DNA of 64,000 nt, taken from assembly GCF_014042165.1 (NCBI RefSeq), contig NZ_JACDZE010000001.1:1448595-1512594 (forward strand), written 5' to 3'. The notes beneath the pieces were generated by a model. That model ran no database searches. It was not told the origin of the DNA and saw nothing but the letters and a program-made list of their open reading frames with translations. The DNA comes from Moheibacter lacus. Lineage in GTDB: Bacteria > Bacteroidota > Bacteroidia > Flavobacteriales > Weeksellaceae. The translations under genes and the position numbers were made by a program. Within the stretch, counting starts at the first letter, position 1. Every line of letters begins with the position of its first letter. Shown here piece by piece: positions 9,197 through 19,152 of the stretch.

Positions 9197-9496
9197 ATGA
9201 CAATTAATCTTCAGACAGTTAATTTCAACGCAAAAGAAGGATTAGAGGAATACGTTGAAAGAAAATTAAACAAATTGGAACAGTATTATGATAAAATCAT
9301 AGCTGTACAAGTGGCGATGCGAGTTGAGAACATTTCGGAGAAAGAGAACAAATTTGTAGATATAAAATTGGAAGTGCCGGGAGACGACATCGTGGTAAAA
9401 AAATCAGGCCAATCATTTGAAGAATGCATTGATTTATCGGTAGATACATTAAAAAAATTAATCATCAGAAAAAAGGAAAAAATCACAGATAGATAA
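9197..9496 (+). CDS. hpf: Ribosome hibernation-promoting factor (HPF/YfiA family)
   Basis: Binds the 30S subunit in the mRNA/tRNA channel and silences ribosomes in slow growth. At 99 aa it is a short form without the dimerisation tail of long HPF. It has the family pattern (TINLQTVNFNAKEGLEEYVERKLNKL) and a basic C terminus (KKLIIRKKEKITDR). It is likely cotranscribed with xerC. The next gene block starts from its own strong promoter. Confidence 0.92.
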   Translation: MTINLQTVNFNAKEGLEEYVERKLNKLEQYYDKIIAVQVAMRVENISEKENKFVDIKLEVPGDDIVVKKSGQSFEECIDLSVDTLKKLIIRKKEKITDR

Positions 9497-9522
9497 GCGC
9501 GAAAAATATTTTTTTCCAAAAA

Positions 9523-9553
9523 TTTGGAGAATTCGTAAAACTTCGTACATTTG
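9523..9553 (+). promoter_or_regulatory. Promoter of the tRNA-tuf operon
   Basis: TTTG at 9523-9526 and TACATTTG at 9546-9553 are 19 bases apart, a textbook Bacteroidetes promoter, 54 bases before the first tRNA. Confidence 0.85.
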
Positions 9554-9607
9554 CAGTCCGTTACAGAAAAACGGACTGTTCTTTTACATAAAAATGAAGA
9601 TTTTGAT

Positions 9608-9681
9608 GCCTCCATAGCTCAGTTGGCCAGAGCACGTGATTTGTAATCTCGGGGTCGTGGGTTCGAATCCCTCTGGAGGCT
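9608..9681 (+). tRNA. tRNA-Thr (anticodon TGT)
   Basis: 74 bases with a 7-bp acceptor stem (9608-9614 with 9674-9680), a T-arm loop TTCGAAT, and the anticodon loop TTTGTAA. The CCA end is not encoded. The anticodon stem CGTGA/TCTCG has a U-U mismatch at its third pair. Confidence 0.95.
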
Positions 9682-9704
9682 CATTGAAATTTTAAAAATA
9701 AGGC

Positions 9705-9786
<82 letters not shown>

Positions 9787-9844
9787 CAGATCTTCATTTT
9801 GAAGAAATAGAACAAGACCAACCAAGTTGGTCAGTTAAGTACAA

Positions 9845-9917
9845 GCGGGAGTAGCTCAATTGGTAGAGCTTCAGCCTTCCAAGCTGAATGTTGCGGGTTC
9901 GAGTCCCGTCTCCCGCT
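9845..9917 (+). tRNA. tRNA-Gly (anticodon TCC)
   Basis: 73 bases with acceptor stem GCGGGAG/CTCCCGC and anticodon loop CTTCCAA. It is the only tRNA in the cluster followed by CCA in the DNA (9918-9920), which may be chance. Confidence 0.96.
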
Positions 9918-9927
9918 CCACTTTTTG

Positions 9928-9999
9928 GCCGATGTAGCTCAGGGGTAGAGCGCTTCCTTGGTAAGGACGAGGTCACGGGTTCAAATCCCGTCATTGGCT
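9928..9999 (+). tRNA. tRNA-Thr (anticodon GGT)
   Basis: 72 bases with acceptor stem GCCGATG/CATTGGC (one G-U pair) and an anticodon stem-loop reading CTTGGTAAG. It is the last tRNA before tuf. The 133 bases up to tuf show no terminator, so one transcript is likely. Confidence 0.95.
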
Positions 10000-10132
10000 C
10001 TAAGGAAGAGCGTAAAGCTCAAGAGATGGAAGAAGAAAATGAAGTTGGTTTTGATGGTGATGGGTTGGGAAGCTCACCACTTTTTGTGTTGAAAATTATT
10101 TAGAATTACGTATAACATAGAAATTATTTAAA

Positions 10133-11320
10133 ATGGCAAAGGAAACCTTTAATCGTAATAAGCCGCATTTGAATATTGGAACTATCGGTCACGTTGACCA
10201 TGGTAAAACTACTTTGACTGCAGCTATTACAAAAGTATTAGCTGATGCTGGGTTCTCAGAAGCAAAAGCTTTCGATCAAATCGATAACGCTCCAGAAGAA
10301 AAAGAAAGAGGGATTACAATCAACACCTCTCACGTGGAGTATGAAACAGCAAACCGTCACTATGCGCACGTTGACTGTCCAGGTCACGCGGATTACGTTA
10401 AAAACATGGTTACGGGTGCTGCACAAATGGATGGTGCTATCTTGGTAGTTGCGGCTACAGATGGACCTATGCCTCAAACTCGTGAGCACATCTTGCTTTG
10501 TCGTCAGGTAAACGTACCTCGTATCGTTGTTTTCTTGAACAAAGTCGATATGGTTGACGATGCTGAGTTGTTGGAATTAGTAGAAATGGAAGTAAGAGAT
10601 TTGTTGTCTACGTATGAGTACGATGGTGACAATACTCCTGTAATCCAGGGTTCTGCTTTAGGAGCATTGAACGGTGAGCCAAAATGGACTGAAACTGTAT
10701 TGAACTTAATGAATGCAGTAGATGAGTGGATCGAACAACCAGTTCGTGAATCTGACAAATCTTTCTTGATGCCAATCGAAGACGTTTTCTCTATCACAGG
10801 TCGTGGTACTGTAGCTACAGGTCGTATCGAAGCTGGGGTTATCAACTCTGGAGATCCGGTAGATATCGTAGGTATGGGTGAAGAAAAATTGACTTCAACT
10901 GTAACTGGTGTTGAGATGTTCCGTAAGATCCTTGATAGAGGTGAAGCTGGAGACAACGTAGGTTTGTTGTTGAGAGGTATCGAGAAATCTGACATCCGTC
11001 GTGGTATGGTAATCGCAAAACAAGGTTCTGTGAAGCCACACAAAAAATTCAAAGCTGAGGTGTATATCTTGACTAAAGAAGAAGGAGGTCGTCACACGCC
11101 ATTCCATAACAAATACCGTCCACAGTTCTACGTACGTACAACTGACGTAACTGGGGAGATCCAATTGCCAGAAGGAGTTGAGATGGTATTGCCAGGAGAT
11201 AACTTGACAATTACAGTAGAATTGTTGCAACCAATCGCATTGAACGAAGGTCTTCGTTTTGCAATCCGTGAAGGAGGTAGAACAGTTGGTGCTGGTCAGG
11301 TAACTGAAATCCTTGATTAA
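10133..11320 (+). CDS. tuf: Elongation factor Tu
   Basis: GTPase that brings aminoacyl-tRNA to the ribosome. The 395-aa protein is complete: P-loop [26 protein letters not shown] (G3) and NKVDMVDD (G4), followed by beta-barrel domains 2 and 3 ending [11 protein letters not shown]. Codon use is strongly biased, as expected for a highly expressed gene. It lies within a single block between four tRNAs and tRNA-Trp. This is the only tuf in the window. Confidence 0.99.
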   Translation: MAKETFNRNKPHLNIGTIGHVDHGKTTLTAAITKVLADAGFSEAKAFDQIDNAPEEKERGITINTSHVEYETANRHYAHVDCPGHADYVKNMVTGAAQMDGAILVVAATDGPMPQTREHILLCRQVNVPRIVVFLNKVDMVDDAELLELVEMEVRDLLSTYEYDGDNTPVIQGSALGALNGEPKWTETVLNLMNAVDEWIEQPVRESDKSFLMPIEDVFSITGRGTVATGRIEAGVINSGDPVDIVGMGEEKLTSTVTGVEMFRKILDRGEAGDNVGLLLRGIEKSDIRRGMVIAKQGSVKPHKKFKAEVYILTKEEGGRHTPFHNKYRPQFYVRTTDVTGEIQLPEGVEMVLPGDNLTITVELLQPIALNEGLRFAIREGGRTVGAGQVTEILD

Positions 11321-11341
11321 TCTCAAAGATTAAATAAAAGA

Positions 11342-11376
11342 AAGGTGTTTTCGGTTTTCGAATTCGAGAACACCTT
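11342..11376 (+). other. Stable hairpin between tuf and tRNA-Trp
   Basis: AAGGTGTTTTCG (11342-11353) pairs with CGAGAACACCTT (11365-11376), 12 pairs including one G-U. No T-run follows, so it is more likely a processing site or mRNA 3'-end barrier than a full terminator. tRNA-Trp starts 8 bases later. Confidence 0.6.
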
Positions 11377-11383
11377 CTTACAT

Positions 11384-11455
11384 ACGGGCATAGTATAATG
11401 GTTAGTATCGCGGTCTCCAAAACCGCTGGTCAGGGTTCGAATCCTTGTGCCCGTG
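11384..11455 (+). tRNA. tRNA-Trp (anticodon CCA)
   Basis: 72 bases with acceptor stem ACGGGCA/TGCCCGT, anticodon loop CTCCAAA, and a D-stem with two G-U pairs. The tuf-trnW-secE order is common in Bacteroidetes. Confidence 0.96.
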
Positions 11456-11530
11456 CAACAATAGAAGAAAATAATTGGGTCCATATTTGATGCGAATTGT
11501 TTTCAGACATTTATAAAATATTAGGAAAAG

Positions 11531-11725
11531 ATGAAAGTAATAGATTACGTAAAAGATTCCTTTACAGAGTTTAAGGATCATGTAACTTGGCCTACTTGGG
11601 CTTCACTTCAACAAGATACCGTTATCGTTGCCATTGCAACTGCAATTCTTGCTTTGTTTCTTTATGCTGTAGATTCACTATTTGGTAATGTCGTTATCAA
11701 AAATTTATTTGAATTACTTAGATAA
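11531..11725 (+). CDS. secE: Preprotein translocase subunit SecE
   Basis: Single-span clamp subunit of the SecYEG channel in the inner membrane. At 64 aa it is the short one-helix form. It shows the amphipathic helix (YVKDSFTEFKDHVTWPTW), in which the W-P-T segment is typical, followed by one hydrophobic span (about residues 33-55). An AGGAAAAG stretch just upstream is a fair ribosome binding site. nusG follows after 25 bases. Confidence 0.95.
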   Translation: MKVIDYVKDSFTEFKDHVTWPTWASLQQDTVIVAIATAILALFLYAVDSLFGNVVIKNLFELLR

Positions 11726-11750
11726 GAATTAGAAACTGAAAAAGAAAGTT

Positions 11751-12296
11751 ATGAGCGATAAGAAATGGTACGTATTGAAAACCGTAAGTGGACAAGAAAT
11801 CAAAGTTAGAACTTACATCGAAAACGAAATTCAGTACCATAAATTACAAGATTTCGTAGGACAAATCGTGGTGCCTATGGAAAAAGTAATTCAAATCAAA
11901 AACGGAAAAAAAGTCCAAAAAGAAAAAGTTCACTATCCAGGTTATGTGATGGTTGAAGCCGATTTAGTAGGTGAAGTTCCGCATATCATTAAAAATATTC
12001 CGGGCGTAATTAGTTTCTTAAGTGCAACAAAAGGTGGAGATCCGGTTCCGATGCGTCAAGCTGAAGTTAACCGTATGCTTGGTAGAGTAGATGAATTAGC
12101 AGATTCAGATGAAAACTTGGTTAATATTCCATACATCGTCGGTGAAACTGTAAAAGTAATCGACGGTCCTTTCAATGGATTTAACGGAACCATCGAGAAA
12201 ATTAATGAAGACAAGCGTAAATTGGAAGTAATGGTATTGATTTTTGGTCGTAAGACACCATTGGAACTTTCCTTTATGCAAGTGGAAAAGGTTTAG
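11751..12296 (+). CDS. nusG: Transcription termination/antitermination protein NusG
   Basis: Binds RNA polymerase and links it to Rho or to ribosomal protein uS10. The 181-aa protein has the NGN domain (KKWYVLKTVSGQEIKVRTYIE to about residue 115, with HYPGYVMVEADL) and the C-terminal KOW domain (GETVKVIDGPFNGFNGTIEKIN). The NGN domain shows no long insertion, so this is the housekeeping NusG and not a NusG-like UpxY antiterminator. A terminator follows 25 bases after the stop. Confidence 0.97.
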   Translation: MSDKKWYVLKTVSGQEIKVRTYIENEIQYHKLQDFVGQIVVPMEKVIQIKNGKKVQKEKVHYPGYVMVEADLVGEVPHIIKNIPGVISFLSATKGGDPVPMRQAEVNRMLGRVDELADSDENLVNIPYIVGETVKVIDGPFNGFNGTIEKINEDKRKLEVMVLIFGRKTPLELSFMQVEKV

Positions 12297-12321
12297 AAAC
12301 CAATTTTTTTAAAATACAGAA

Positions 12322-12346
12322 ACCGTTCTTCTCAGGACGGTTTTTT
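12322..12346 (+). terminator. Terminator after nusG
   Basis: ACCGTTCT (12322-12329) pairs with AGGACGGT (12334-12341) around a TCTC loop, followed by T6. It separates secE-nusG from rplK. Confidence 0.85.
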
Positions 12347-12392
12347 ATTTGGGCTAAATCGAGAAAAACTTTCTAAAAATCAACCATTTACT

Positions 12393-12423
12393 TTTGTGGA
12401 ATTCAAATTATTTTATACTTTTG
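12393..12423 (+). promoter_or_regulatory. rplKAJL promoter
   Basis: TTTG at 12393-12396 and TACTTTTG at 12416-12423 are 19 bases apart. A second TACTTTTG at 12389-12396 overlaps the upstream box, so two staggered starts are possible. The leader to rplK is about 95 bases. Confidence 0.78.
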
Positions 12424-12522
12424 CAATCCGAAAAGTGAAAATAGGGAATTGTGAGCTCCTTAATTCGCTGAATAATAAATGCTTCCAAATTCATTTAGTA
12501 TTCAAATTATTAAAAAACAAAA

Positions 12523-12963
12523 ATGGCAAAAAAAGTCGAAAAAGTTGTAAAGCTTCAAGTGAAAGGAGGCGCTGCAAATCCTTCGCCACCGGTAGGTCCG
12601 GCGTTAGGTGCTGCGGGTGTCAACATCATGGAGTTTTGTAAACAGTTTAACGGACGTACACAAGAGAAGCAAGGTCAGGTTTTGCCGGTAGTGATTACGG
12701 TTTATCAAGATAAATCGTTTGACTTTATCGTGAAAACTCCTCCTGTAGCAATTCAGTTAATGGATGCTGCGAAATTAAAAAAAGCTTCAGGTGAACCAAA
12801 CCGTGTGAAGGTAGCAAACGTTTCTTGGGATCAAATCCGAACGATTGCAGAAGATAAGTTGCAAGATATGAATTGCTTTACTGTTGAGTCTGCGATGAAA
12901 ATGGTAGCAGGTACAGCTCGTTCTATGGGTATAACCGTGAAAGGAGGAAACGCTCCTGCATAA
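12523..12963 (+). CDS. rplK: Large ribosomal subunit protein uL11
   Basis: Binds the GTPase centre of 23S rRNA with uL10/bL12. At 146 aa it has normal length, with [19 protein letters not shown] at the N terminus and the C-terminal RNA-binding domain ending [13 protein letters not shown]. It is the first gene of rplKAJL. uL1 is a known repressor of this operon in E. coli; I could not confirm a uL1 site in the leader here. Confidence 0.98.
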   Translation: MAKKVEKVVKLQVKGGAANPSPPVGPALGAAGVNIMEFCKQFNGRTQEKQGQVLPVVITVYQDKSFDFIVKTPPVAIQLMDAAKLKKASGEPNRVKVANVSWDQIRTIAEDKLQDMNCFTVESAMKMVAGTARSMGITVKGGNAPA

Positions 12964-12981
12964 CATTTAAATTTTAAGAAA

Positions 12982-13677
12982 ATGGCACAGTTAACAAAAA
13001 AGCAAAAGGAAGCGCAAGCTAAAGTAGATAAAAACAAATTATATTCAATCGACGAAGCTTCTTCTCTAGTAAAAGAAGTGAATACAGCGAAATTTGACGC
13101 ATCTGTTGATATTGCGGTAAGATTGGGAGTAGATCCGAAAAAAGCCAACCAAATGGTTCGTGGGGTAGTTTCTTTACCACATGGAACAGGGAAAGATGTA
13201 AAAGTTTTGGCTTTGGTTACACCAGATAAAGAAGCAGAAGCAAAAGAAGCAGGAGCTGATTTCGTAGGATTGGATGAATATTTGGATAAAATTAAAAATG
13301 GTTGGACAGATGTTGACGTTATCGTTACCATGCCGGCTGTTATGGGTAAATTAGGACCTTTGGGACGTGTGTTAGGACCAAGAGGTTTGATGCCAAACCC
13401 AAAAGCAGGTACCGTTACCGTTGAAGTTGGTAAAGCAGTTGCTGATGTGAAAGCGGGTAAAATTGACTTTAAAGTAGACCGTTATGGAATCATCCATGCA
13501 GCGATCGGGAAAGTCTCATTTACACCTGAGAAAATAAAAGAAAATGCAGCAGAATTGGTTTCTACTTTAGTAAAACTAAAACCAACCGCAGCAAAAGGAA
13601 TTTATATGAAAAGCATTACACTTTCAAGCACGATGAGCCCAGGTGTACATGTTGATCCAAAAAGTTTAAACGCATAA
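12982..13677 (+). CDS. rplA: Large ribosomal subunit protein uL1
   Basis: Forms the L1 stalk that guides E-site tRNA. The 231-aa protein contains the diagnostic [19 protein letters not shown] block (about residues 126-144). It lies 18 bases after rplK and 11 bases before rplJ, so the genes are clearly one transcript. No extra leader is present before rplJ. Confidence 0.98.
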   Translation: MAQLTKKQKEAQAKVDKNKLYSIDEASSLVKEVNTAKFDASVDIAVRLGVDPKKANQMVRGVVSLPHGTGKDVKVLALVTPDKEAEAKEAGADFVGLDEYLDKIKNGWTDVDVIVTMPAVMGKLGPLGRVLGPRGLMPNPKAGTVTVEVGKAVADVKAGKIDFKVDRYGIIHAAIGKVSFTPEKIKENAAELVSTLVKLKPTAAKGIYMKSITLSSTMSPGVHVDPKSLNA

Positions 13678-13688
13678 ATTAGGGAATT

Positions 13689-14300
13689 ATGGCAATGACA
13701 AAAGAACAAAAAGCGCAGATGATCGATGAATTGACTGCGGTGTTAGCAGAGTCAAACATAGTTTACCTTGCTGATATATCAGGATTAGATGCAACCAATA
13801 CTACCGAATTAAGAAGAGCTTGTCACAAAAGTGATATCTCTTTGCGTGTAGTAAAAAATACATTGCTTAAAAAAGCAATGGAACGTAGCGAGGATAAGGA
13901 TTTTTCAGGACTATTTGATGCGATGGCAGGGAATACAGCGATGATGATTGCTGAAAAAGGAAATGCTCCTGCTAAAGTAATCGAAACGTTTAGAAAAAAA
14001 TCGGACAAACCTGTTTTAAAAGGTGCTTGGATCGAGGACAATGTATATGTAGGTGATGATAAATTGTCTACATTATCAGCTTTGAAATCTCGCGAAGAGA
14101 TGATCGCAGATATCGTGGCATTGTTGAAATCTCCAATCCAGTCTTTGGTTTCTCAATTGCAGAACAAAGAAAACGCATCAAAAGAAGAAACTACCGAAGA
14201 AGTAGCAGAAGAAACTCCAGTTGTTGAAACAACTGAAGCGACTGAAACTCCAGCTCCGGAAGCTTCTGAATCAGCAGACGAAGCGCCTGCTACTGAATAA
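13689..14300 (+). CDS. rplJ: Large ribosomal subunit protein uL10 with acidic C-terminal tail
   Basis: Anchors the bL12 dimers to the stalk base. The body (about residues 1-160) is ordinary, with the RNA-binding N-terminal domain and a helix that binds bL12. From about residue 160 the protein continues as a tail of about 44 residues rich in Glu, Thr, Ala and Pro (for example EETTEEVAEETPVVETTEAT), making it 203 aa against roughly 165-180 for most uL10. The tail resembles low-complexity eukaryotic stalk ends, but nothing here shows a function. Confidence 0.96.
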   Translation: MAMTKEQKAQMIDELTAVLAESNIVYLADISGLDATNTTELRRACHKSDISLRVVKNTLLKKAMERSEDKDFSGLFDAMAGNTAMMIAEKGNAPAKVIETFRKKSDKPVLKGAWIEDNVYVGDDKLSTLSALKSREEMIADIVALLKSPIQSLVSQLQNKENASKEETTEEVAEETPVVETTEATETPAPEASESADEAPATE

Positions 14301-14322
14301 GCGCACTCATAAATTAAATATC

Positions 14323-14388
14323 GTTTCAAGTTCCAAGTCAAAGGTGTCAAGTTGAAAAACTTTAAACCTGAAACTGCAAAGCTGAAAC
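14323..14388. repeat. Heptad-built inverted repeat in the rplJ-rplL spacer
   Basis: Two 31-base arms (14323-14353 and 14358-14388) face each other around a GAAA loop and match at 21 of 31 positions. Each arm is made of degenerate 7-base units such as GTTTCAA and GTCAAAG. The same design and arm length recurs between rpoB and rpoC. Confidence 0.65.
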
Positions 14389-14429
14389 AAACTAAAAAAA
14401 AGTTGTAAAACCAAAAAACATTTTAAAAA

Positions 14430-14798
14430 ATGGCAGATGTTAAAAAATTAGCTGAAGAGTTAGTAAACTTGACAGTTTTAGAAGTAAATGAATTATCAAC
14501 AATCTTGAAAGACGAATACGGAATCGAACCTGCTGCTGCAGCTGTTGTAGTCGCTGGTGGTGGTGGAGAAGCTGCTGCTGAAGAAAAATCTGAATTCGAC
14601 GTAATCTTGAAAGCAGGTGGAGCAAACAAACTTGCTGTAGTTAAATTGGTAAAAGATTTGACTGGAAAAGGATTGAAAGAAGCAAAAGATTTAGTTGATA
14701 CTGCTCCTCAAGCATTGAAAGAAGGAGTTTCTAAAGACGAAGCTGAAGCATTGAAAAAACAATTGGAAGAAGCTGGAGCTGAAGTAGAAGTAAAATAA
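14430..14798 (+). CDS. rplL: Large ribosomal subunit protein bL12
   Basis: Stalk protein that recruits translation GTPases. The 122-aa protein has the N-terminal dimerisation domain, an Ala/Gly-rich hinge ([20 protein letters not shown]) and the C-terminal domain with [19 protein letters not shown]. It is followed by a strong hairpin with a T-run, which probably lets ribosomal protein expression exceed that of rpoBC. Confidence 0.99.
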   Translation: MADVKKLAEELVNLTVLEVNELSTILKDEYGIEPAAAAVVVAGGGGEAAAEEKSEFDVILKAGGANKLAVVKLVKDLTGKGLKEAKDLVDTAPQALKEGVSKDEAEALKKQLEEAGAEVEVK

Positions 14799-14818
14799 TT
14801 ATTTTCTTCAATATACAA

Positions 14819-14847
14819 AGCCATCGCCTAGCGGTGGCTTTTTTTTT
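14819..14847 (+). terminator. rplL-rpoB terminator or attenuator
   Basis: AGCCATCGC (14819-14827) pairs with GCGGTGGCT (14831-14839), followed by nine T. In the E. coli operon an attenuator sits at the same place. It opens the 410-base stretch before rpoB, which also holds a -7 box, a second hairpin and a heptad repeat. Confidence 0.85.
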
Positions 14848-14878
14848 GGAATTATTTTAATAAAAAAGAATAATTCAT

Positions 14879-14886
14879 TATATTTG
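14879..14886 (+). promoter_or_regulatory. Candidate rpoB promoter -7 element
   Basis: TATATTTG matches TAnnTTTG, but no TTTG is found 17-21 bases upstream. It lies after the rplL terminator, where an internal rpoBC promoter would be expected. Confidence 0.45.
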
Positions 14887-14940
14887 CAGTCCTTTTGAGA
14901 AAGATAAATAGTTATATTTGAGTAACTTACTGTAAATCAA

Positions 14941-14961
14941 CTCTTCCGAATTTCGGGAGGG
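14941..14961 (+). other. Second hairpin in the rpoB leader
   Basis: CTCTTCCGA (14941-14949) can pair with TCGGGAGGG (14953-14961), with two G-U pairs, and a T-rich stretch follows. It could attenuate rpoBC transcripts starting at the -7 box at 14879. Confidence 0.4.
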
Positions 14962-15066
14962 CAATTTTTGTTTGTACCTATATCAACTTTTTAGAAATTC
15001 TTGAAAGAAATAAAAAATATTTTGCACTACGCTGTGAAAAGATATACCAGTGTTGCAGTTAGAACG

Positions 15067-15159
15067 AGAAGTTAGAAGTTTGAAATCAGAATCTTAGAAG
15101 TTAGATGGTTAAATCATCCATCTTTTTTCTATTTTCTAAGCTCTATTTCTCTTTCTGAT
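15067..15159. repeat. Heptad-biased repeat in the rpoB leader
   Basis: A left block (15067-15108) of units like AGTTAGA faces a right block (15118-15159) of complementary composition. They match at only 20 of 42 positions when aligned without gaps, so pairing is weak. The style is that of the rplJ-rplL and rpoB-rpoC elements. Confidence 0.4.
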
Positions 15160-15208
15160 ATTTTTTTGTGAAACAAAATATTTTTTTAACCCGTTTCTTA
15201 ACATTTTT

Positions 15209-18200
15209 ATGAGTAAAAAAGACACAAAAACTCAGGAAAATCAGAGAATTAGTTTTTCGTCAACAAAAGTTCAATCCCAATTTCCGGACTTTTTGGACAT
15301 CCAGATCAAATCTTTTGAAGATTTTTTCCAATTGGAGACCCGTCCAGATCAGAGAGGTAGTGAAGGATTGTACCGAACCTTTGCCGAAAACTTTCCAATT
15401 TCCGACACGAGAAATCAATTCGTATTAGAATTTTTAGACTATTTCGTAGATCCACCAAGGTATTCGATTGACGAATGCATCGAGAGAGGATTGACCTATA
15501 GTGTTCCTTTAAAAGCAAGGATGAAACTATTCTGTACAGATCCGGAACACGAGGATTTTGAAACTGTAGTACAGGATGTTTATTTAGGGACAATTCCTTA
15601 TATGACTGCTTCAGGTTCTTTCATCATCAACGGAGCTGAGCGTGTGATCGTTTCGCAGTTGCACCGTTCACCAGGGGTTTTCTTTGGACAATCTTACCAC
15701 GCAAACGGAACGAAATTGTATTCGTCTCGTATCATTCCTTTCAAAGGTTCTTGGATTGAATTTGCAACGGATATTAACTCCGTTATGTATGCGTACATTG
15801 ACCGAAAAAAGAAATTGCCTTTGACGACTTTGCTTCGTGCAATCGGATATGAAAAAGATAAAGACATTTTGGAAATCTTTGATTTGGCAGAAGAAATCAA
15901 AGTAAGCAAAACCACCATTAAGAAAGCCATCGGTAAAAAATTGGCAGCGCGTGTTTTGAATACTTGGCATGAGGATTTTGTAGATGAAGATACGGGTGAA
16001 GTAGTTTCTATCGAACGAAACGAAATCATTTTGGATCGTGAAACCATCATCGAAAAAGATCATTTGGATCAAATCGTGGATTCCGGTGTGAAATCGATTT
16101 TGGTGCATAAAGAAGACAACAAATCTGCAGATTACGCGATTATCCACAATACGCTTCAAAAAGACCCGACCAACTCGGAAAAAGAAGCAGTGGAATATAT
16201 TTACCGTCAGTTGAGAAATGCAGAGCCACCAGATGAGGAAACTGCAAGAGGTATCATCGATAAATTGTTCTTCTCTGACCAGCGTTATTCTCTTGGAGAA
16301 GTAGGTCGATACAGATTGAACAAAAAATTAGGCTTGAGTATTTCTGAAGAAATTCAAGTTTTGACCAAAGAAGATATCATTTCCATCATCAAATATTTGA
16401 TCGAATTGGTGAACTCAAAAGCAGAGGTGGATGACATCGACCACTTGTCTAACCGTCGTGTAAGAACAGTTGGGGAGCAGATGGCAGCGCAATTCGGTGT
16501 AGGTTTAGCACGTATGGCGAGAACCATCCGTGAGCGTATGAACGTACGTGATAACGAGGTGTTTACACCAATTGATTTGATCAATGCGAAAACCCTTTCG
16601 TCTGTGATCAATTCATTTTTCGGGACGAACCAGTTATCTCAGTTCATGGACCAAACCAATCCACTTTCAGAGATTACACATAAACGTCGTTTGTCCGCAT
16701 TAGGGCCTGGTGGTCTTTCCCGTGAAAGAGCAGGTTTCGAGGTGCGTGACGTACACTATACACACTACGGACGTCTTTGTCCGATTGAAACACCGGAGGG
16801 GCCAAACATTGGACTTATTTCCTCATTATGTGTGTTTGCAAAAGTGAACAATTTAGGTTTCATCGAAACACCTTATCGTAAAGTTGAAAACGGTAAAGTT
16901 GAATTAAGCGATGAACCAATTTATTTATCAGCTGAAGAAGAAGAATCAAAAGTTATCGCACAGGCCAATGCACCGATTAACGAAAATGGTGAATTTGTAA
17001 ATGAGCGCGTAACTGCTAGAGAAGATGGAGACTTCCCAGTTGTAGAGCCAGGTCAAGTTGAATTGATGGATATTGCTCCTAACCAAATCGCTTCGATCTC
17101 TGCATCTTTGATTCCTTTCTTGGAGCATGATGATGCGAACCGTGCTTTGATGGGATCCAACATGATGCGTCAAGCCGTTCCACTATTGAAGCCACAAGCA
17201 CCAATCGTAGGAACCGGTTTGGAAAAACAAGTTGCAAAAGATTCTCGAATTTTAATCAATGCTGAAGGAAATGGTACTGTAATTTATGTAGATGCAGATA
17301 TCATTACCATCAATTACGATAGAACGGAAGACCAAGAAATGGTAAGTTTTGATTCGTCAGAAAAGACCTACAATTTGACTAAATTCCGTAAAACCAACCA
17401 AGGAACGACCATTACGTTGAAACCGATTGTAAAGGTTGGAGACAGAGTGGAAAAAGGTCAGGTTCTTTGTGATGGATATGCGACTGAAGATGGTGAATTG
17501 GCCATCGGACGTAACTTAGTGGTTGCCTTCATGCCTTGGAAAGGTTATAACTTTGAGGATGCGATCGTGATCAACGAAAAAGTAGTGCGTGAAGACTGGT
17601 TTACTTCCATTCATATTGACGAATATTCATTGGACGTTCGTGATACCAAATTGGGTATGGAAGAATTGACCGCTGACATTCCAAACGTTTCAGAAGAAGC
17701 GACCAAAGATTTGGATGAAAACGGAATGATCCGTATCGGTGCGGAAGTAAAACCTGGTGATATTTTGATTGGTAAAATCACACCAAAAGGTGAATCAGAT
17801 CCGACGCCGGAAGAGAAATTATTGCGTGCTATCTTTGGTGACAAAGCCGGTGATGTAAAAGATGCTTCATTAAAAGCTTCGCCATCACTTCGCGGAGTTG
17901 TTATCGACAAGAAATTATTCTCAAGAAGTATAAAAGACAAACGCAGAAGATCTCAGGATAAAGCGATTATCGACAGCATCGAAGCAGAATTCCAAAAGAA
18001 ATTTGACGAGTTGCGCGATCAATTATTGGACAAATTATTTGTTCTTCTAGATGGTAAAACTTCACAGGGTGTATTCAACGACCTGAACGAAGAAGTCATC
18101 AAAAAAGGAACAAAATATTCCAAAAAAGCCCTTTCATCTGTTGAGGATTATTTGAATTTAACTGGAGCAGAAAGTGTTTGGGTAGTGGATGAAGACAAAA

Positions 18201-19042
18201 ACGACCAAATCAAAGAATTGCTTCACAACTACAAAATCAAGTATAATGATTTGATGGGAGCATTGAACCGCGAGCGTTTTACGATTTCAGTTGGGGACGA
18301 ATTACCGGCAGGAATTGTAAAATTGGCCAAAATCTACATCGCCAAAAAACGTAAGTTGAAAGTTGGTGATAAGATGGCAGGTCGTCACGGTAACAAAGGG
18401 ATCGTTTCGAGAATCGTTCGTGATGAAGATATGCCGTTCTTGGAAGATGGAACACCGGTAGATATCGTATTGAATCCACTTGGGGTACCTTCTCGTATGA
18501 ATATCGGTCAGATTTACGAAACCGTTTTAGGATGGGCCGGTTTGAAATTAGGTAAAACCTATGCTACGCCAATTTTTGACGGAGCACACATCGACCAAAT
18601 CAACGATTTGACTGATCAAGCAGGTTTGCCAAGATTTGGGACAACTTATCTATATGACGGTGGAACAGGAGAGCGTTTCGCACAGAAAGCTACAGTTGGT
18701 GTAATTTACATGTTGAAATTAGGCCACATGGTTGACGATAAAATGCACTCAAGATCCATCGGGCCTTACTCTTTGATTACGCAACAACCTTTGGGTGGTA
18801 AAGCCCAGTTTGGTGGACAGCGTTTTGGAGAGATGGAGGTTTGGGCATTGGAAGCATTTGGTGCGTCCAATATCTTACGTGAAATTCTAACCGTGAAGTC
18901 TGATGACGTGATCGGAAGAGCCAAAACGTATGAATCGATTGTAAAAGGAGAACCAATGCCGGAACCAGGTATTCCGGAATCGTTCAATGTATTGTTGCAT
19001 GAATTACAGGGTCTTGGATTAGACATAAATTTAGAAGAATAA
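15209..19042 (+). CDS. rpoB: DNA-directed RNA polymerase subunit beta
   Basis: Catalytic beta subunit, 1277 aa, complete. The rifampicin pocket reads [20 protein letters not shown]; the positions equal to E. coli D516, H526 and S531 are Asp481, His491 and Ser496, all in the drug-sensitive state. The end carries the [20 protein letters not shown] motif shared by all beta subunits. The start is the ATG at 15209, reached after a 410-base leader with an attenuator and a heptad repeat. rpoC follows after 110 bases. Confidence 0.99.
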   Translation: MSKKDTKTQENQRISFSSTKVQSQFPDFLDIQIKSFEDFFQLETRPDQRGSEGLYRTFAENFPISDTRNQFVLEFLDYFVDPPRYSIDECIERGLTYSVPLKARMKLFCTDPEHEDFETVVQDVYLGTIPYMTASGSFIINGAERVIVSQLHRSPGVFFGQSYHANGTKLYSSRIIPFKGSWIEFATDINSVMYAYIDRKKKLPLTTLLRAIGYEKDKDILEIFDLAEEIKVSKTTIKKAIGKKLAARVLNTWHEDFVDEDTGEVVSIERNEIILDRETIIEKDHLDQIVDSGVKSILVHKEDNKSADYAIIHNTLQKDPTNSEKEAVEYIYRQLRNAEPPDEETARGIIDKLFFSDQRYSLGEVGRYRLNKKLGLSISEEIQVLTKEDIISIIKYLIELVNSKAEVDDIDHLSNRRVRTVGEQMAAQFGVGLARMARTIRERMNVRDNEVFTPIDLINAKTLSSVINSFFGTNQLSQFMDQTNPLSEITHKRRLSALGPGGLSRERAGFEVRDVHYTHYGRLCPIETPEGPNIGLISSLCVFAKVNNLGFIETPYRKVENGKVELSDEPIYLSAEEEESKVIAQANAPINENGEFVNERVTAREDGDFPVVEPGQVELMDIAPNQIASISASLIPFLEHDDANRALMGSNMMRQAVPLLKPQAPIVGTGLEKQVAKDSRILINAEGNGTVIYVDADIITINYDRTEDQEMVSFDSSEKTYNLTKFRKTNQGTTITLKPIVKVGDRVEKGQVLCDGYATEDGELAIGRNLVVAFMPWKGYNFEDAIVINEKVVREDWFTSIHIDEYSLDVRDTKLGMEELTADIPNVSEEATKDLDENGMIRIGAEVKPGDILIGKITPKGESDPTPEEKLLRAIFGDKAGDVKDASLKASPSLRGVVIDKKLFSRSIKDKRRRSQDKAIIDSIEAEFQKKFDELRDQLLDKLFVLLDGKTSQGVFNDLNEEVIKKGTKYSKKALSSVEDYLNLTGAESVWVVDEDKNDQIKELLHNYKIKYNDLMGALNRERFTISVGDELPAGIVKLAKIYIAKKRKLKVGDKMAGRHGNKGIVSRIVRDEDMPFLEDGTPVDIVLNPLGVPSRMNIGQIYETVLGWAGLKLGKTYATPIFDGAHIDQINDLTDQAGLPRFGTTYLYDGGTGERFAQKATVGVIYMLKLGHMVDDKMHSRSIGPYSLITQQPLGGKAQFGGQRFGEMEVWALEAFGASNILREILTVKSDDVIGRAKTYESIVKGEPMPEPGIPESFNVLLHELQGLGLDINLEE

Positions 19043-19052
19043 TCAAATAATT

Positions 19053-19142
19053 GTTTAAAGTTTAAAGTTCAATGTTTAACGTTAATTGCTTCGCAATTTT
19101 CTCATCATAAAAACTTGAAACTTTAAACCTTAAACTTTAAAC
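19053..19142. repeat. Heptad-built inverted repeat in the rpoB-rpoC spacer
   Basis: Two 31-base arms (19053-19083 and 19112-19142) match at 26 of 31 positions and consist of GTTTAAA-like heptads. Inside lies a small perfect hairpin AATTGC-TTC-GCAATT (19084-19098). It fills nearly the whole spacer and would form a long stem in the mRNA. Confidence 0.8.
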
Positions 19143-19152
19143 GATATAGAAT

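Noticed and set aside
9918-9920. Encoded CCA end of tRNA-Gly
   Set aside because: The other tRNAs in the cluster lack it, so three matching bases are likely chance.
10504-11052. A 182-codon frame on the minus strand opposite tuf
   Set aside because: Produced by the biased codons of tuf; no promoter, no recognisable protein.
12424-12522. A uL1-binding autoregulatory site in the rplK leader
   Set aside because: GAATT and AATTC near 12450 could form a short stem around a GTGAGCTCC loop, but I could not match it to the known uL1 site, so it is not called.
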